Below are positions 1 through 8,050 of a stretch of 64,000 bases of DNA, one piece after another (within the stretch, counting starts at the first letter, position 1; every line of letters starts with the position of its first letter). Under the pieces are notes generated by a model. The model did no database searches. It was given only the letters and a program-made list of their open reading frames with translations, and was not told where the DNA came from. Source of the DNA: Bacteroidales bacterium (GTDB lineage: Bacteria; Bacteroidota; Bacteroidia; Bacteroidales; UBA932). A program made the position numbers and the translations under genes. Location of the stretch: contig JAFQFD010000019.1 of NCBI GenBank assembly GCA_017415715.1, forward strand, positions 1 to 64,000. The letters are read 5' to 3'.

Positions 1-14
1 AAGAGGGATTGATG

Positions 15-380
15 TGCTCCGGACGGGAATCGAACCCGTACGGACATTTCTGTCCACGGGATTTTCTTGCTACTCTTGCTTTTACACAAGCCGGCTTCAT
101 CCGTAATGCTAAGCCGTTGTAGTCTGGACTATTTCTTGACCGTGCGCTGGGCGTGTTTACATGCCGTCCTGCGTTTAGGCCCTCCCTGTATAGTCTCTAC
201 GCCATTTATCAGCCTGTGCTGAATTTAGTGAGCCGTCGCCAAAGCCTGCATTTCTGCGGGCGAGGTTTCCGTTTGTTAGGGGAGTTCTACTCTCAAGGTT
301 TCCCTTGAGGCACTCTTTTCGAGCATCCAAAAGGATACTCATTTAAAGTCCCGCGTGTCTACCTATTCCACCACCAGAGC
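15..380 (-). tRNA. tRNA-Leu(UAA), interrupted by a group I intron
   Basis: Exons are 346-380 (5' half) and 15-65 (3' half) on the minus strand. When joined they fold as a class II tRNA. The 7-bp acceptor stem pairs GCTCTGG with CCGGAGC. The D-arm carries GGTAGAC. The 5-bp anticodon stem CGGGA/TCCCG closes the loop CTTAAAA, giving anticodon UAA. There is a long variable arm (GGACA-GAAA-TGTCC) and a T-arm ACGGG-TTCGATT-CCCGT. The long variable arm and UAA anticodon identify leucine. The discriminator is A and the CCA tail is not encoded. The gene decodes UUA/UUG leucine codons once the intron is removed. Confidence 0.93.
66..345 (-). other. group I self-splicing intron in the tRNA-Leu(UAA) anticodon
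   Basis: This 280-nt insertion lies directly after the U of anticodon UAA and ends in G, the omega-G of group I introns. The exon end ACUU can pair with GAGU just inside the intron, placing a U-G pair at the 5' splice site (P1). A 7-bp hairpin with a GAAA tetraloop follows. The P7 strands GACTAT (plus-strand 190-195) and ATAGTC (127-132) pair, and the second lies in AAGAAATAGTCC, close to the classical S element. No homing endonuclease ORF is present. The position matches the well-known cyanobacterial and plastid tRNA-Leu(UAA) intron. The subclass (IC3-like) is my inference. Confidence 0.9.
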
Positions 381-628
381 GATCCGAGGTGCAAAGATAG
401 ATTAATTTTCAATTTCTACAAAATGTTCATGTCTGGTACTGAAGCAGGTTGGCCGATAGTTGACAATGACTAGGGGCGTTGTGTGTAAGTTATTGACAGC
501 TACGAAGATAGCGGTATAAGGGTCGGTAAAAATACCGGCCGAGAAAGAACTAACTATTTGACATGTAGCATATTACGTATTACACAAAAGTGCCGATGCC
601 CACATTGTCAATATACTTATGGCAGGGA

Positions 629-1783
629 TTACCAGAACCAGGCGGTGCTGAAGCCGAGGACGAGGGTACTGAGCCATGGCTGGGTGTTGTCCAGGCTCAT
701 GGACTCGAGGTCGGCGAAGGCTTTGATCTTGAAGTTGTTGTCTGTGATGAGGCTCAAGCCGACTCCGGCGCCGAGGGCAACGCCTGCGCCGAGGGATGGA
801 ACCCGGACATCGTCGATGATATCGCCGCCTGACTTGCTTGTCGCCATGTCGACCATTTCGTTATCCAGATAACCTCTGCCCGACCAGGCATATCCCGCCA
901 TGGCCTTGACCTGCAGTTCCAGGATCTTCGCGAAGTGGAAGTTGTAGAATCCGCCTGCCATGGTGGAGTATAGCGGAATGACTTCCGAGGACTCGAAGGT
1001 GAGGGAGCTGCTGGAGGCGCGGGCCGTGAGGCCTGTGCCGGGCGCCAGCGGGACGTCTGCGGACAGTCCCGCAAGGCTGCCGCGCACAGGCAGCGTGCCC
1101 GCCGCTTTGTAACCGGCTCCGCCAAGGATGAACCTGCGTCCGAATACCAGTTCTGCAACGTAATGTTTCTCAGCGGGATTATAGTAGAACTCCGGATCGA
1201 CATATCTGTCGTATAGTCCCTTCTCCTTGAATATGCAGTCTGTGATGAAATATCCCAGATGTACTGAACCGATGCCTATGGCTCCTCCCGCAATGACATC
1301 GGACAGCCAGTGCCTGTTGTTGAGAATGCGCGATATGCCTGTCACTGCAGCCGCCGTATAGCCTCCGATGCTGAACCATGGGCTTCTCCAGCCATATTCC
1401 TTGTGCAGCATGGTCGCTGTCATGAATGCCGTCGCCGTATGCCCGGAAGGGAAGGAGTTGCGCCGGCTGCCGTCAGGACGCAGGCGTCCGACCGAATATT
1501 TGAGGCCGTTGACCGTTCCTGCCATTATGACCGCCGAGAAGGCATCGCTGACGATCATCCTGCCCCAACCGCTTCTGCTTTCGTAACCGCAAGCCTTCAG
1601 CCCGAGGGTCAACGCCGCAGGAGCATACTGAAGATAGTCGTCATAACTGTAGTGAAATCCCGGAACGACGCAGTTGCGCAGCGCGTGCAGGTCGGTGTCA
1701 ATGCTGTGACGGAAGTCCTCCTGCGCCTGCGCTGCGAAGGCCAGTGTCATGGCCAACGCGATCATGAATCCCTTAAGTTTCAT
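629..1783 (-). CDS. PAP2-family phosphatase with C-terminal beta-barrel-like domain
   Basis: A 384-residue protein with a cleavable signal peptide (residues 1-20, ending AQA). The three PAP2 phosphatase motifs are intact: KYSVGRLRP (95-103), PSGH (112-115) and SR-x5-H-x3-D (151-162). PAP2 enzymes remove phosphate from lipid phosphates such as undecaprenyl pyrophosphate or phosphatidic acid. After about residue 195 the sequence becomes alternating, glycine-rich and aromatic and ends in WFW, as outer-membrane barrels often do, so the C-terminal half is probably a small outer-membrane barrel. That would put the phosphatase domain in the periplasm. The gene is divergent from the small gene at 1842. 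The substrate cannot be told from sequence. Confidence 0.85.
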   Translation of the reverse strand: MKLKGFMIALAMTLAFAAQAQEDFRHSIDTDLHALRNCVVPGFHYSYDDYLQYAPAALTLGLKACGYESRSGWGRMIVSDAFSAVIMAGTVNGLKYSVGRLRPDGSRRNSFPSGHTATAFMTATMLHKEYGWRSPWFSIGGYTAAAVTGISRILNNRHWLSDVIAGGAIGIGSVHLGYFITDCIFKEKGLYDRYVDPEFYYNPAEKHYVAELVFGRRFILGGAGYKAAGTLPVRGSLAGLSADVPLAPGTGLTARASSSSLTFESSEVIPLYSTMAGGFYNFHFAKILELQVKAMAGYAWSGRGYLDNEMVDMATSKSGGDIIDDVRVPSLGAGVALGAGVGLSLITDNNFKIKAFADLESMSLDNTQPWLSTLVLGFSTAWFW

Positions 1784-1841
1784 TACAGGTGAATTGCTTT
1801 GAATGCAAATTTAACTAAATTCGCAGAGTAAAGGACAAGAA

Positions 1842-2084
1842 ATGAAAAAGTATACTGACAAAAACGGCCGCAGGGTGGTAGAAGTGGACGATCTGAGCTA
1901 CCTCGTCGAAAGGGAACATCCATACAACTGGTTCCAGAGACATTTCCACCACCACAGACTTCGCATAGCCTTGAAGAAGGCCGACCTGGTCATAGCGTCG
2001 TCCCCTGAAGTCGCCACAGACATCGTCAGATTCTACTTCGTCCCCAAAGACAAGATCACACTAAGGTCGTCCCACGAAGCCTAG
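1842..2084 (+). CDS. small conserved-looking protein, function unknown
   Basis: 80 residues, preceded by an A-rich ribosome-binding region (AAGGACAAGAA). It is basic and histidine-rich in the middle (HFHHHR). The segment ADLVIASSPEVATDIVRFYF followed by VPKDKI resembles the linker of GT4 glycosyltransferases (ADxVIAxS...xDLxRxYxVPxxKI). No nucleotide-sugar binding domain is present, so it is not an enzyme by itself. It may be a remnant or a small protein that uses the same fold element. It is convergent with the PIN toxin gene. The coding call rests on the clean start and non-random composition. Confidence 0.6.
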   Translation: MKKYTDKNGRRVVEVDDLSYLVEREHPYNWFQRHFHHHRLRIALKKADLVIASSPEVATDIVRFYFVPKDKITLRSSHEA

Positions 2085-2092
2085 TGTGACAT

Positions 2093-2554
2093 CTATTTCT
2101 TGCCGTATCTTGCCGTTGGTTCCGAAAGTATACCAGACTTCGGTGAATTCATTTCATGGATGATCCGGAGCATTTCTGCAGGAGTGACCACGAACGGCTT
2201 CTTTGGAAAGTGCTTTATATTGCCTGTTATCAGGAATGAATCATCTACAGACAGGACGACCTCATAGAAAACGATGTCTTTTGGGTCCGGCAACTGCTCA
2301 TCGCTGGCAAATCTATCAGACTTCAAACCTCCCTTCTTTATTGCTTCAAGAGTGGCTTTGATAACATTGTCCGGAAAATTAAATTTTGCCCTTTTCAAGA
2401 CGGCTGCATACTCGTTCAGAATTTCGTCGTTATAGACAGGTACAATTGTCCTGTCATAAAGGTAATCAAGTATTTTTACGGTTGCCGAATCCTGATGACG
2501 GGACAAAAGGGCAGATATGATGACATTAGTGTCAATGACGGCATAAATCTTCAT
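2093..2554 (-). CDS. PIN-domain toxin (COG1569-type)
   Basis: 153 residues. The N terminus VIDTNVIISALLS carries the first PIN acidic residue (D8) and N10. Further acidic residues follow in DEILNEY, DPKDIVFYEV and SVDDSFLITGN, the last being the usual C-terminal PIN motif before a GNxKHF segment. PIN toxins are Mg2+-dependent RNases that cleave tRNA, rRNA or mRNA when the antitoxin is lost. It sits one base downstream of the RelB-like antitoxin gene, so the two are translated as a pair. Target RNA is unknown. Confidence 0.87.
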   Translation of the reverse strand: MKIYAVIDTNVIISALLSRHQDSATVKILDYLYDRTIVPVYNDEILNEYAAVLKRAKFNFPDNVIKATLEAIKKGGLKSDRFASDEQLPDPKDIVFYEVVLSVDDSFLITGNIKHFPKKPFVVTPAEMLRIIHEMNSPKSGILSEPTARYGKK

Positions 2555-2555
2555 T

Positions 2556-2855
2556 TTATTTTCCCTCTCTCGCCAACCTTATCTCCTCGTTAATTTCCTC
2601 AAGGCTCATACCGGCCGTTCCATTTTCAGCCGCTATCCTACGCATCTCATAGAAAGCCTTTCTTCCTCTTTCCATCACCTCGTCAATCGGGTCTGCTTCG
2701 ATCTGAAAGGGAATTCGTCTCTGACGTACGACGGTCTTCACGTAAATATTAAAAGCTGTATTTACACTCATTCCGAATTCTTCGCAAAGTTTGTCGAATT
2801 CAGCCTTTAATTCAGAGTCTATCCTGATGGTTGTTGCTGTCTGTCCCATAATCAA
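2556..2855 (-). CDS. RelB/DinJ-family antitoxin
   Basis: 99 residues. The N-terminal segment TATTIRIDSELKAEFDKLCEE then GMSVNTAFNIYVK is the ribbon-helix-helix of RelB/DinJ antitoxins, which binds DNA and represses the operon. The C-terminal part (PFQIEADP and onward, acidic helices) is the usual toxin-wrapping tail. RelB/DinJ partners are more often RelE/YafQ toxins; here the partner is a PIN protein, a combination also found in COG1569 systems. Start: an in-frame ATG at 2849 (MGQTA) is an alternative two codons in. Confidence 0.87.
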   Translation of the reverse strand: MIMGQTATTIRIDSELKAEFDKLCEEFGMSVNTAFNIYVKTVVRQRRIPFQIEADPIDEVMERGRKAFYEMRRIAAENGTAGMSLEEINEEIRLAREGK

Positions 2856-2866
2856 AACATTTTATG

Positions 2867-2896
2867 CAAAGATATAGAAATGATGTCAAAATGCAA
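2867..2896 (-). promoter_or_regulatory. promoter of the RelB-PIN operon
   Basis: On the minus strand a TATCTTTG element (2867-2874) matches the Bacteroidota -7 consensus TAnnTTTG. An ATTG lies 19 nt upstream, close to the TTTG -33 element. It lies just upstream of the antitoxin start. Confidence 0.55.
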
Positions 2897-2914
2897 TATA
2901 AATGCCATAAATAA

Positions 2915-3664
2915 TTACGCCCGTCCCACAAACCCCAGCGTGGCGACGCTGATGCGGACCGAGGGCGGGAAGACCGCACGTAGGGCTACAAAGCATGCCA
3001 TCAAAGTAGATCCGGTAGTAAATAAGTCGTCTACAAGGATTATGTGCTTCATGTCGTCCCGGCGGGTGGCTTCGAAGGCTCCGGCGACATTGCGGGCTTT
3101 TGCCTCGACGTCCAGCTTGGTCTGGGTCTTTGTTGCCTTCTTTCTATATAATATGTCTGTCCGGACCGGCACTCCCATGGCTGCAGACAGGCCTTCCGCT
3201 ATCATCTCGGCCTGGTTGTACCCCCTGGACCATTTCCTCCTCCAATGCAGGGGGACGGGGACTATGGCGTCAGCATCCTCGAACCATCGGCACGAGGCCA
3301 TTCTCCTGCCGAGCATCTGTCCGAAACTGTGCCCGATCCAGGTGTCTCCACGATATTTGAGATTATATAACAGGACCTTGTAGTCCGCCTCCTCGGAATA
3401 GAAGAACAGAGCGCATGCATATGCATAGCGCTCGCTCCATGGCGTGTCCAATGATGACGACATGTGATTCTGAATCAGTTCATTGAACTTGTCGGACATC
3501 TTGTTGTGGTCCATGGTCCAGAAGTATGTCAGCGGCATCTGCGCCTGACAGGCCAGGCACAGCCGCTTCTCGTCGATATTCAGTCTTTCGCCGCACACTA
3601 TGCAGGCTCGCGGCAGAAGCACGTCCGCCGCCGCGGCAAGCCATCTCAAAACTTTCCTGATCAT
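2915..3664 (-). CDS. comF: ComF-family phosphoribosyltransferase-like protein
   Basis: 249 residues. The N terminus holds a four-cysteine zinc knuckle (CIVCGE ... CLACQ, residues about 20-40). The PRTase motif HIILVDDLFTTGSTLMAC lies near residue 215, with the conserved segments PVPLHWRRKWSRGYNQAE and ARNVAGAF before it. This is the standard ComF/GntX layout. Homologues are needed for natural transformation in Gram-positives and Haemophilus; in Bacteroidota the role is usually untested. The gene runs toward the toxin-antitoxin pair, with 59 nt between, but that pair has its own promoter. Confidence 0.88.
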   Translation of the reverse strand: MIRKVLRWLAAAADVLLPRACIVCGERLNIDEKRLCLACQAQMPLTYFWTMDHNKMSDKFNELIQNHMSSSLDTPWSERYAYACALFFYSEEADYKVLLYNLKYRGDTWIGHSFGQMLGRRMASCRWFEDADAIVPVPLHWRRKWSRGYNQAEMIAEGLSAAMGVPVRTDILYRKKATKTQTKLDVEAKARNVAGAFEATRRDDMKHIILVDDLFTTGSTLMACFVALRAVFPPSVRISVATLGFVGRA

Positions 3665-3792
3665 CGTGGCAACATACTGATAATAAACGGAAAAGAATGT
3701 AAGAAAAAGAAAAAACTGCGTTTAAAAAGAGAAAAAATTATTTTTATATGGATTTTTGTTCAAAAGTCCATGTGAAAAATCGTCAACCCGGT

Positions 3793-3800
3793 TAACTTTG
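3793..3800 (+). promoter_or_regulatory. -7 element upstream of the pectate lyase operon
   Basis: TAACTTTG matches TAnnTTTG and lies 20 nt before the ATG at 3821, leaving a very short leader. No clear TTTG -33 element is seen at the expected spacing. Confidence 0.4.
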
Positions 3801-3820
3801 CATCAATACATTGAATTTCT

Positions 3821-5824
3821 ATGAAAAGATTACTTCTGATACTGGCCGTCCTCGTGCCGCTTTCCCTCGTATCATGCGAGGATGAACCCCTGACCCCTCC
3901 TGAACAGGTAGAGACTCCTGAGGATCCCGCAGATCCGGAAACTCCAGAAGATCCGGAGAATCCAGAAGATCCAGAAAATCCGGAGGACCCGGAAAATCCT
4001 GAAACACCGGAAGATCCCGAGACACCAGAGGATCCTGAGACGCCTGTGACTCCTGAGGAGCCGGAGCCGCCGGTGACCGGAAGCGTGGAGCTTGACCGTC
4101 TGTATGGATATGCCGAGGGAACGACCGGAGGCGAAGGAGGCAAGGTGCATCACTTCAATGACGGCAAGAAGTTCTGCGAGTGGCTCAAACTTCGTGAGAA
4201 GAACAAGAGCACGGAGCCTGCTGTGGTATGGCTCAGCGGCACGTTCACCAAAGATGACGGCAGGGATACCGGCAGCCCTTGGTTTGACATCAAGCGCACC
4301 CACAATCTGACGATAATCGGAACAAACGACTTCAAGATGCAGAATGTCGGATTCTTCCTCAATGAGGCATCCAACATCATCATACGGAATATATACATAG
4401 TCCAGCCGAAGGCGGATAACGGCGCCGACGGCATCTCGATGCAGGAGAGCCACAATGTCTGGGTGGACCATTGCACGTTCGAGTCGGTGAACCAGGAAAA
4501 GGACTATGAGGACGGATCATGCGATGTGACACATGAAACCTACAATGTGACAGTCTCGTGGTGCCATTTCATAAAGACACAGAAATCCTGCCTTGTAGGC
4601 CACTCAAACAGCGCTTCTGCTGATGAGAAGATAACAGTGACCTTCCATCACAACTACTTCGACCTGTCGAATTCACGTCATCCGAGAGTGCGTTTCGGCC
4701 GTGCTCATGTCTATAACAACTTCTTCAACCAGTGCTCGACCTACGGCGTGGGCAGCGCCTACGGAGCACGCGTGCTCGTAGAGTGCAACCTCTTCGACGG
4801 CGTACGCCTGCCTATAGACATATGCACCTATCCTGCGAAGAAGAGCGGCAGCAGCTGGGTGTCTAACCTGACAGGAAGTGTAGCAGGATATGTATACGAG
4901 AGGGACAACGAGTTCCTCAACCGTCCTTCAGACGCTACAGATCCATATCCTTTCACCAATCTCGAATATACATCATACAACGGCACCAAGCTCGCATCTC
5001 CGCTTACATTCGACGACTTCAAGCCTTCATATGAATATATTGTAGATCCGGCTGCCGACCTGGCAACCATAGTTCCGTCTGCTTCGGGAGTAGGAAAGAT
5101 GCAGGGATATGCCTCGGCACCTGTTGAGGTGGACAATGGCGGTCTGGGGGCATCAGAAGGCGGTTCAAGCGATGGCTCCGGTGACAGCGGCGATGATGGT
5201 TCGGGCGACGGTGACGGCGGCGCCGCAACGCCTCCTGCCGAGGACCTCGGCAACGGCTGGAGCGCTGCAGCCTGCGGCGGCAAGACGTCAGCAGCATCAG
5301 TGTCGGACGGCAAGCTGACCATCACTGCAAACGGCAAGTTCGAGAGCGGTGCGCAGTCATTCGGCTATGTATACAGGGAGGTGTCGGGAGACTTTACGGC
5401 GACTGTCAAAGTGGAGTCATTCACGGCAGCCAAAGAGAGCAACCAGGGCCTTGCAGGCATATTGATGACTCCGGACATCACCAAGACCGGTACGGATTTC
5501 ATACATGCGATGTCAGGCAGGAGCCAAGATGCATACTATTATTCATTCCGCCTGGAAGCAGGAGCCAAGGCGTCCAAAGGCGCCATGCCTGCGGCATCAG
5601 GTACCGGAGATGTGGTCATGAAACTCCGCAGGGAAGGCACTCTGTGTTATGTCTCATACTCCCTTGACGGAGGAGCAACCTTCGGAAGCGAAAAGAAAAA
5701 TGAAATCCCAGGCCTTCCGGACACTGTCTATGTCGGCCTCGCAGTAAACAGCGCAAACAACGAAACCACAGGAACAGCAGTCTTCTCATCGTTTGAGATT
5801 GACGGCTCCTCTGTGTCTTTTTAA
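3821..5824 (+). CDS. pectate lyase lipoprotein (PL1-like) with acidic linker
   Basis: 667 residues. A lipoprotein signal ends in LVSCED (Cys about 19). Residues about 25-85 are a Pro-Glu-Asp repeat (PEDPE/PETPE units), probably a spacer holding the enzyme away from the membrane. The catalytic part (about 88-420) is a right-handed beta-helix of the PL1 type: NLTIIGT, NIIIRNIYI, GADGISMQESHNVWVDHCTF, a Ca2+-binding type aspartate-rich turn (YEDGSCDVTH), and SRHPRVRFGRAHVYNNFF, whose RxxR region supplies the catalytic Arg. After a Gly/Ser/Asp linker a C-terminal beta-sandwich domain (about 485-665) may bind carbohydrate. It probably cleaves polygalacturonate at the cell surface. It is the first gene of an operon with the esterase 6 nt downstream. 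Confidence 0.88.
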   Translation: MKRLLLILAVLVPLSLVSCEDEPLTPPEQVETPEDPADPETPEDPENPEDPENPEDPENPETPEDPETPEDPETPVTPEEPEPPVTGSVELDRLYGYAEGTTGGEGGKVHHFNDGKKFCEWLKLREKNKSTEPAVVWLSGTFTKDDGRDTGSPWFDIKRTHNLTIIGTNDFKMQNVGFFLNEASNIIIRNIYIVQPKADNGADGISMQESHNVWVDHCTFESVNQEKDYEDGSCDVTHETYNVTVSWCHFIKTQKSCLVGHSNSASADEKITVTFHHNYFDLSNSRHPRVRFGRAHVYNNFFNQCSTYGVGSAYGARVLVECNLFDGVRLPIDICTYPAKKSGSSWVSNLTGSVAGYVYERDNEFLNRPSDATDPYPFTNLEYTSYNGTKLASPLTFDDFKPSYEYIVDPAADLATIVPSASGVGKMQGYASAPVEVDNGGLGASEGGSSDGSGDSGDDGSGDGDGGAATPPAEDLGNGWSAAACGGKTSAASVSDGKLTITANGKFESGAQSFGYVYREVSGDFTATVKVESFTAAKESNQGLAGILMTPDITKTGTDFIHAMSGRSQDAYYYSFRLEAGAKASKGAMPAASGTGDVVMKLRREGTLCYVSYSLDGGATFGSEKKNEIPGLPDTVYVGLAVNSANNETTGTAVFSSFEIDGSSVSF

Positions 5825-5830
5825 AGTCGG

Positions 5831-7015
5831 ATGATGAACAGGACGATTCTGGTCATATTGCTTTCCATGGTCTGTGTCTTGACACCTTCGTGTGTCAAGC
5901 CGGCAGACGCTGAGGTGGCGGGCAGTGTAATCCTGACAGAACCTGTTGACGGTCATGTCCTCTTCGATACTCTGGCCTCTGTCCGCACCCTTTCCTTCAC
6001 TGCCTCCGCAGACTGGAAGGTGAAACCTGTGAACAGTTCGGCAGGTGAATGGTGTGCAGTCACTCCGGAAGGCGGCGCTGCAGGGGATCATACCCTTGAG
6101 ATCTCGGTATCGCAGAATCTGTCTTATCAGAAACGAAGTGCCGCATTCAATATAATTTCCGGAGAAGTCCAGCAGAAAGTCCTTGTGACTCAGGACGCTG
6201 CAAAGAAGCCGGCCGAGCTTCCCGCCCCAGAATCCATACGCATCCTTGCAATCGGAAACAGTTTCTCGGATGATTCAATGTGGTATCTGTATGACCTCCT
6301 CAAACAGGCCGGATATGATCAGGTCAAACTTGCAAACCTCTATATCGGCAGCTGCACTCTTCAAAATCACGCATATAATATCAACTCAGGAGCGCAGGTC
6401 TATACATATAGAGTGAATGACGCCGGAAGATGGGTTGATCATGAATCCTTCAGCTCTGCCAATGCTGTGGCAAGTGACAGTTGGGATGTCATCACCCTCC
6501 AGCAGGCAAGCGGTTCTTCAGGTATGCAGGATACATACCAGCCCCATATCGACACAATAGTCTCAAAGGTAAGGGAACTCTGCCCCGGGGCAGCCTTGGC
6601 CTGGCATATGACCTGGGCATATCAGGAAGATTCCACTCATCCGGAGTTCTATAAATATGGGCATGACCAGATGGACATGTATGATTCCATTGTCACTGCC
6701 GTAAAGGGTAATATCCTGACAGATAAGGACTTCATCATGGTAATACCCACCGGAACCGCAATCCAGAATCTCAGGACAAGCCTTTATGGCGACACAGTCA
6801 CACGTGACGGATTCCATCTGGCTTATGATTCGGGAAGGCTCGCTGCTGCCATGATGTGGTTGAAGTCATTGACCGGATGCGATCTGGGCCAGATCACGTG
6901 GACTCCTTCTGCATACGCATATACGCCTGTTCAGATTGCAGCAATCAGAGAAGCTGTGGATAATGCATACAAAAATCCATTTCAAGTTACTCCATCGCAA
7001 ATAACAGGGGAATAA
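5831..7015 (+). CDS. BACON plus DUF4886 SGNH-type esterase lipoprotein
   Basis: 394 residues. The lipobox is TPSCVK. Residues about 35-125 form a BACON-like Ig domain (SFTASADWKV ... VTQDA). The C-terminal half is DUF4886, an SGNH-hydrolase relative: ILAIGNSFSDDSMWYL holds the nucleophile Ser in a GNS block and DGFHL holds the C-terminal D-x-x-H pair. The gene begins 6 nt after the pectate lyase stop, so they are co-transcribed. An esterase removing acetyl or methyl groups from pectin would fit, but that is inference from context. A second ATG directly follows the first (MM). Confidence 0.82.
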   Translation: MMNRTILVILLSMVCVLTPSCVKPADAEVAGSVILTEPVDGHVLFDTLASVRTLSFTASADWKVKPVNSSAGEWCAVTPEGGAAGDHTLEISVSQNLSYQKRSAAFNIISGEVQQKVLVTQDAAKKPAELPAPESIRILAIGNSFSDDSMWYLYDLLKQAGYDQVKLANLYIGSCTLQNHAYNINSGAQVYTYRVNDAGRWVDHESFSSANAVASDSWDVITLQQASGSSGMQDTYQPHIDTIVSKVRELCPGAALAWHMTWAYQEDSTHPEFYKYGHDQMDMYDSIVTAVKGNILTDKDFIMVIPTGTAIQNLRTSLYGDTVTRDGFHLAYDSGRLAAAMMWLKSLTGCDLGQITWTPSAYAYTPVQIAAIREAVDNAYKNPFQVTPSQITGE

Positions 7016-7037
7016 GAAAGTACAATAGACAAAGAAA

Positions 7038-7067
7038 GAACGGGCCTGCATCACTGCGGGCCCGTTC
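7038..7067. terminator. bidirectional hairpin between convergent genes
   Basis: GAACGGGCC and GGCCCGTTC form a perfect 9-bp stem with inner pairing in the loop. It lies between the esterase gene (plus) and fabG (minus), where it can serve both. No strong T-run follows on the plus strand. Confidence 0.6.
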
Positions 7068-7141
7068 AGGTTCAGGTTTTATGCAAATACGATTGATTGT
7101 GTTGTTTTGTGTGAATATAGAAATGTGTGTGTTGTGTGTTC

Positions 7142-7888
7142 TCAGCAGTTCATTCCGCCACAGCAGTTTATCACCTGTCCTGTGACATAGGCGGCAAGGT
7201 CGCTTGCCAGGAATAGGGCTACATTCGCAACATCGTCCGGAGTACCTCCTCTTCTAAGAGGTATCTGCTTCTCCCAATCCTTACGCACATCTTCCGGAAG
7301 GGCGCTTGTCATGTCAGTGGCAATGAATCCCGGCGCTATGCAGTTTGAACGTATTCCGCGTGATCCCATCTCCTTTGCTATGGACTTTGAAAGTCCTATG
7401 AGACCGGCCTTCGATGCGGAATAGTTGCACTGGCCTGCATTTCCCGAAACTCCGACGACTGAAGACATGTTGATGATGCTTCCGCATCTCTGGCGAGCCA
7501 TTATCGGAGTACATGCATGGATGAAGTTGAATGCGGACTTCAGGTTCGTGTCTATCACGGCATCCCACTGAGCCTCGTCCATTCTCATCATCAGGCCGTC
7601 CTTTGTGATGCCGGCATTGTTGACCAGAATATCTATATGTCCGAAGGTCGTCTTTACGTCCTCCACTACTTTATGGGCATCCTCGAAGGAAGCTGCATCA
7701 GATGTGTAGGCCTTCGCGCGAACGCCCATTCCCTCAAGCTCCGCAACGAGCGACTGCGCTGCCTCGTGCTGAGACCTGTAGGTGAAAGCGACGTCTGCTC
7801 CTTCAGCTGCGAACTTCAGGGCAACCGCTCTTCCTATACCTCTTGTCGCTCCTGTTACGAGCGCTGTCTTTCCTGTGAGAAGTCCCAT
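7142..7888 (-). CDS. fabG: 3-oxoacyl-[ACP] reductase FabG
   Basis: 248 residues from the ATG at 7888, which gives the usual FabG N terminus MGLLTGKTALVTGATRGIGRA (NADPH-binding TGxxxGIG). An in-frame upstream ATG (7921) would add 11 non-conserved residues. The catalytic set is present: N in NNAG, S in NMSSVVG, and the YSASKAG Tyr/Lys pair. The C terminus VTGQVINCCGGMNC is normal in length but ends in cysteines. It reduces beta-ketoacyl-ACP in fatty-acid elongation in the cytoplasm. It lies alone, divergent from ahcY. Confidence 0.92.
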   Translation of the reverse strand: MGLLTGKTALVTGATRGIGRAVALKFAAEGADVAFTYRSQHEAAQSLVAELEGMGVRAKAYTSDAASFEDAHKVVEDVKTTFGHIDILVNNAGITKDGLMMRMDEAQWDAVIDTNLKSAFNFIHACTPIMARQRCGSIINMSSVVGVSGNAGQCNYSASKAGLIGLSKSIAKEMGSRGIRSNCIAPGFIATDMTSALPEDVRKDWEKQIPLRRGGTPDDVANVALFLASDLAAYVTGQVINCCGGMNC

Positions 7889-8010
7889 TTCCCGTTTGTT
7901 TTCAAATGCAAAATTATTCATTGGCCCGAGATTGCCAAAAAAATACGTCCGGAGATTGGTTAAATTCAGTGGAATGTGGTGAAATCGCCGATTTTGTAGG
8001 TAAAAAATCC

Positions 8011-8018
8011 TATCTTTG
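8011..8018 (+). promoter_or_regulatory. -7 element of the ahcY promoter
   Basis: TATCTTTG matches TAnnTTTG and lies 32 nt before the ahcY start. No good -33 box is visible at 19-21 nt spacing. Confidence 0.45.
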
Positions 8019-8050
8019 CGCCCGAAACAAGCAAAAAATCAACATATCAT

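Noticed and set aside
1-400. Possible tmRNA at the window start
   Set aside because: The tRNA-like ends suggested it, but the exons join to a class II tRNA-Leu with anticodon UAA and the interior has group I intron pairings and no tag-peptide frame.
3760-4143. Ser/Gly repeat ORF on the minus strand
   Set aside because: It is the reverse reading of the Pro-Glu-Asp linker of the pectate lyase.
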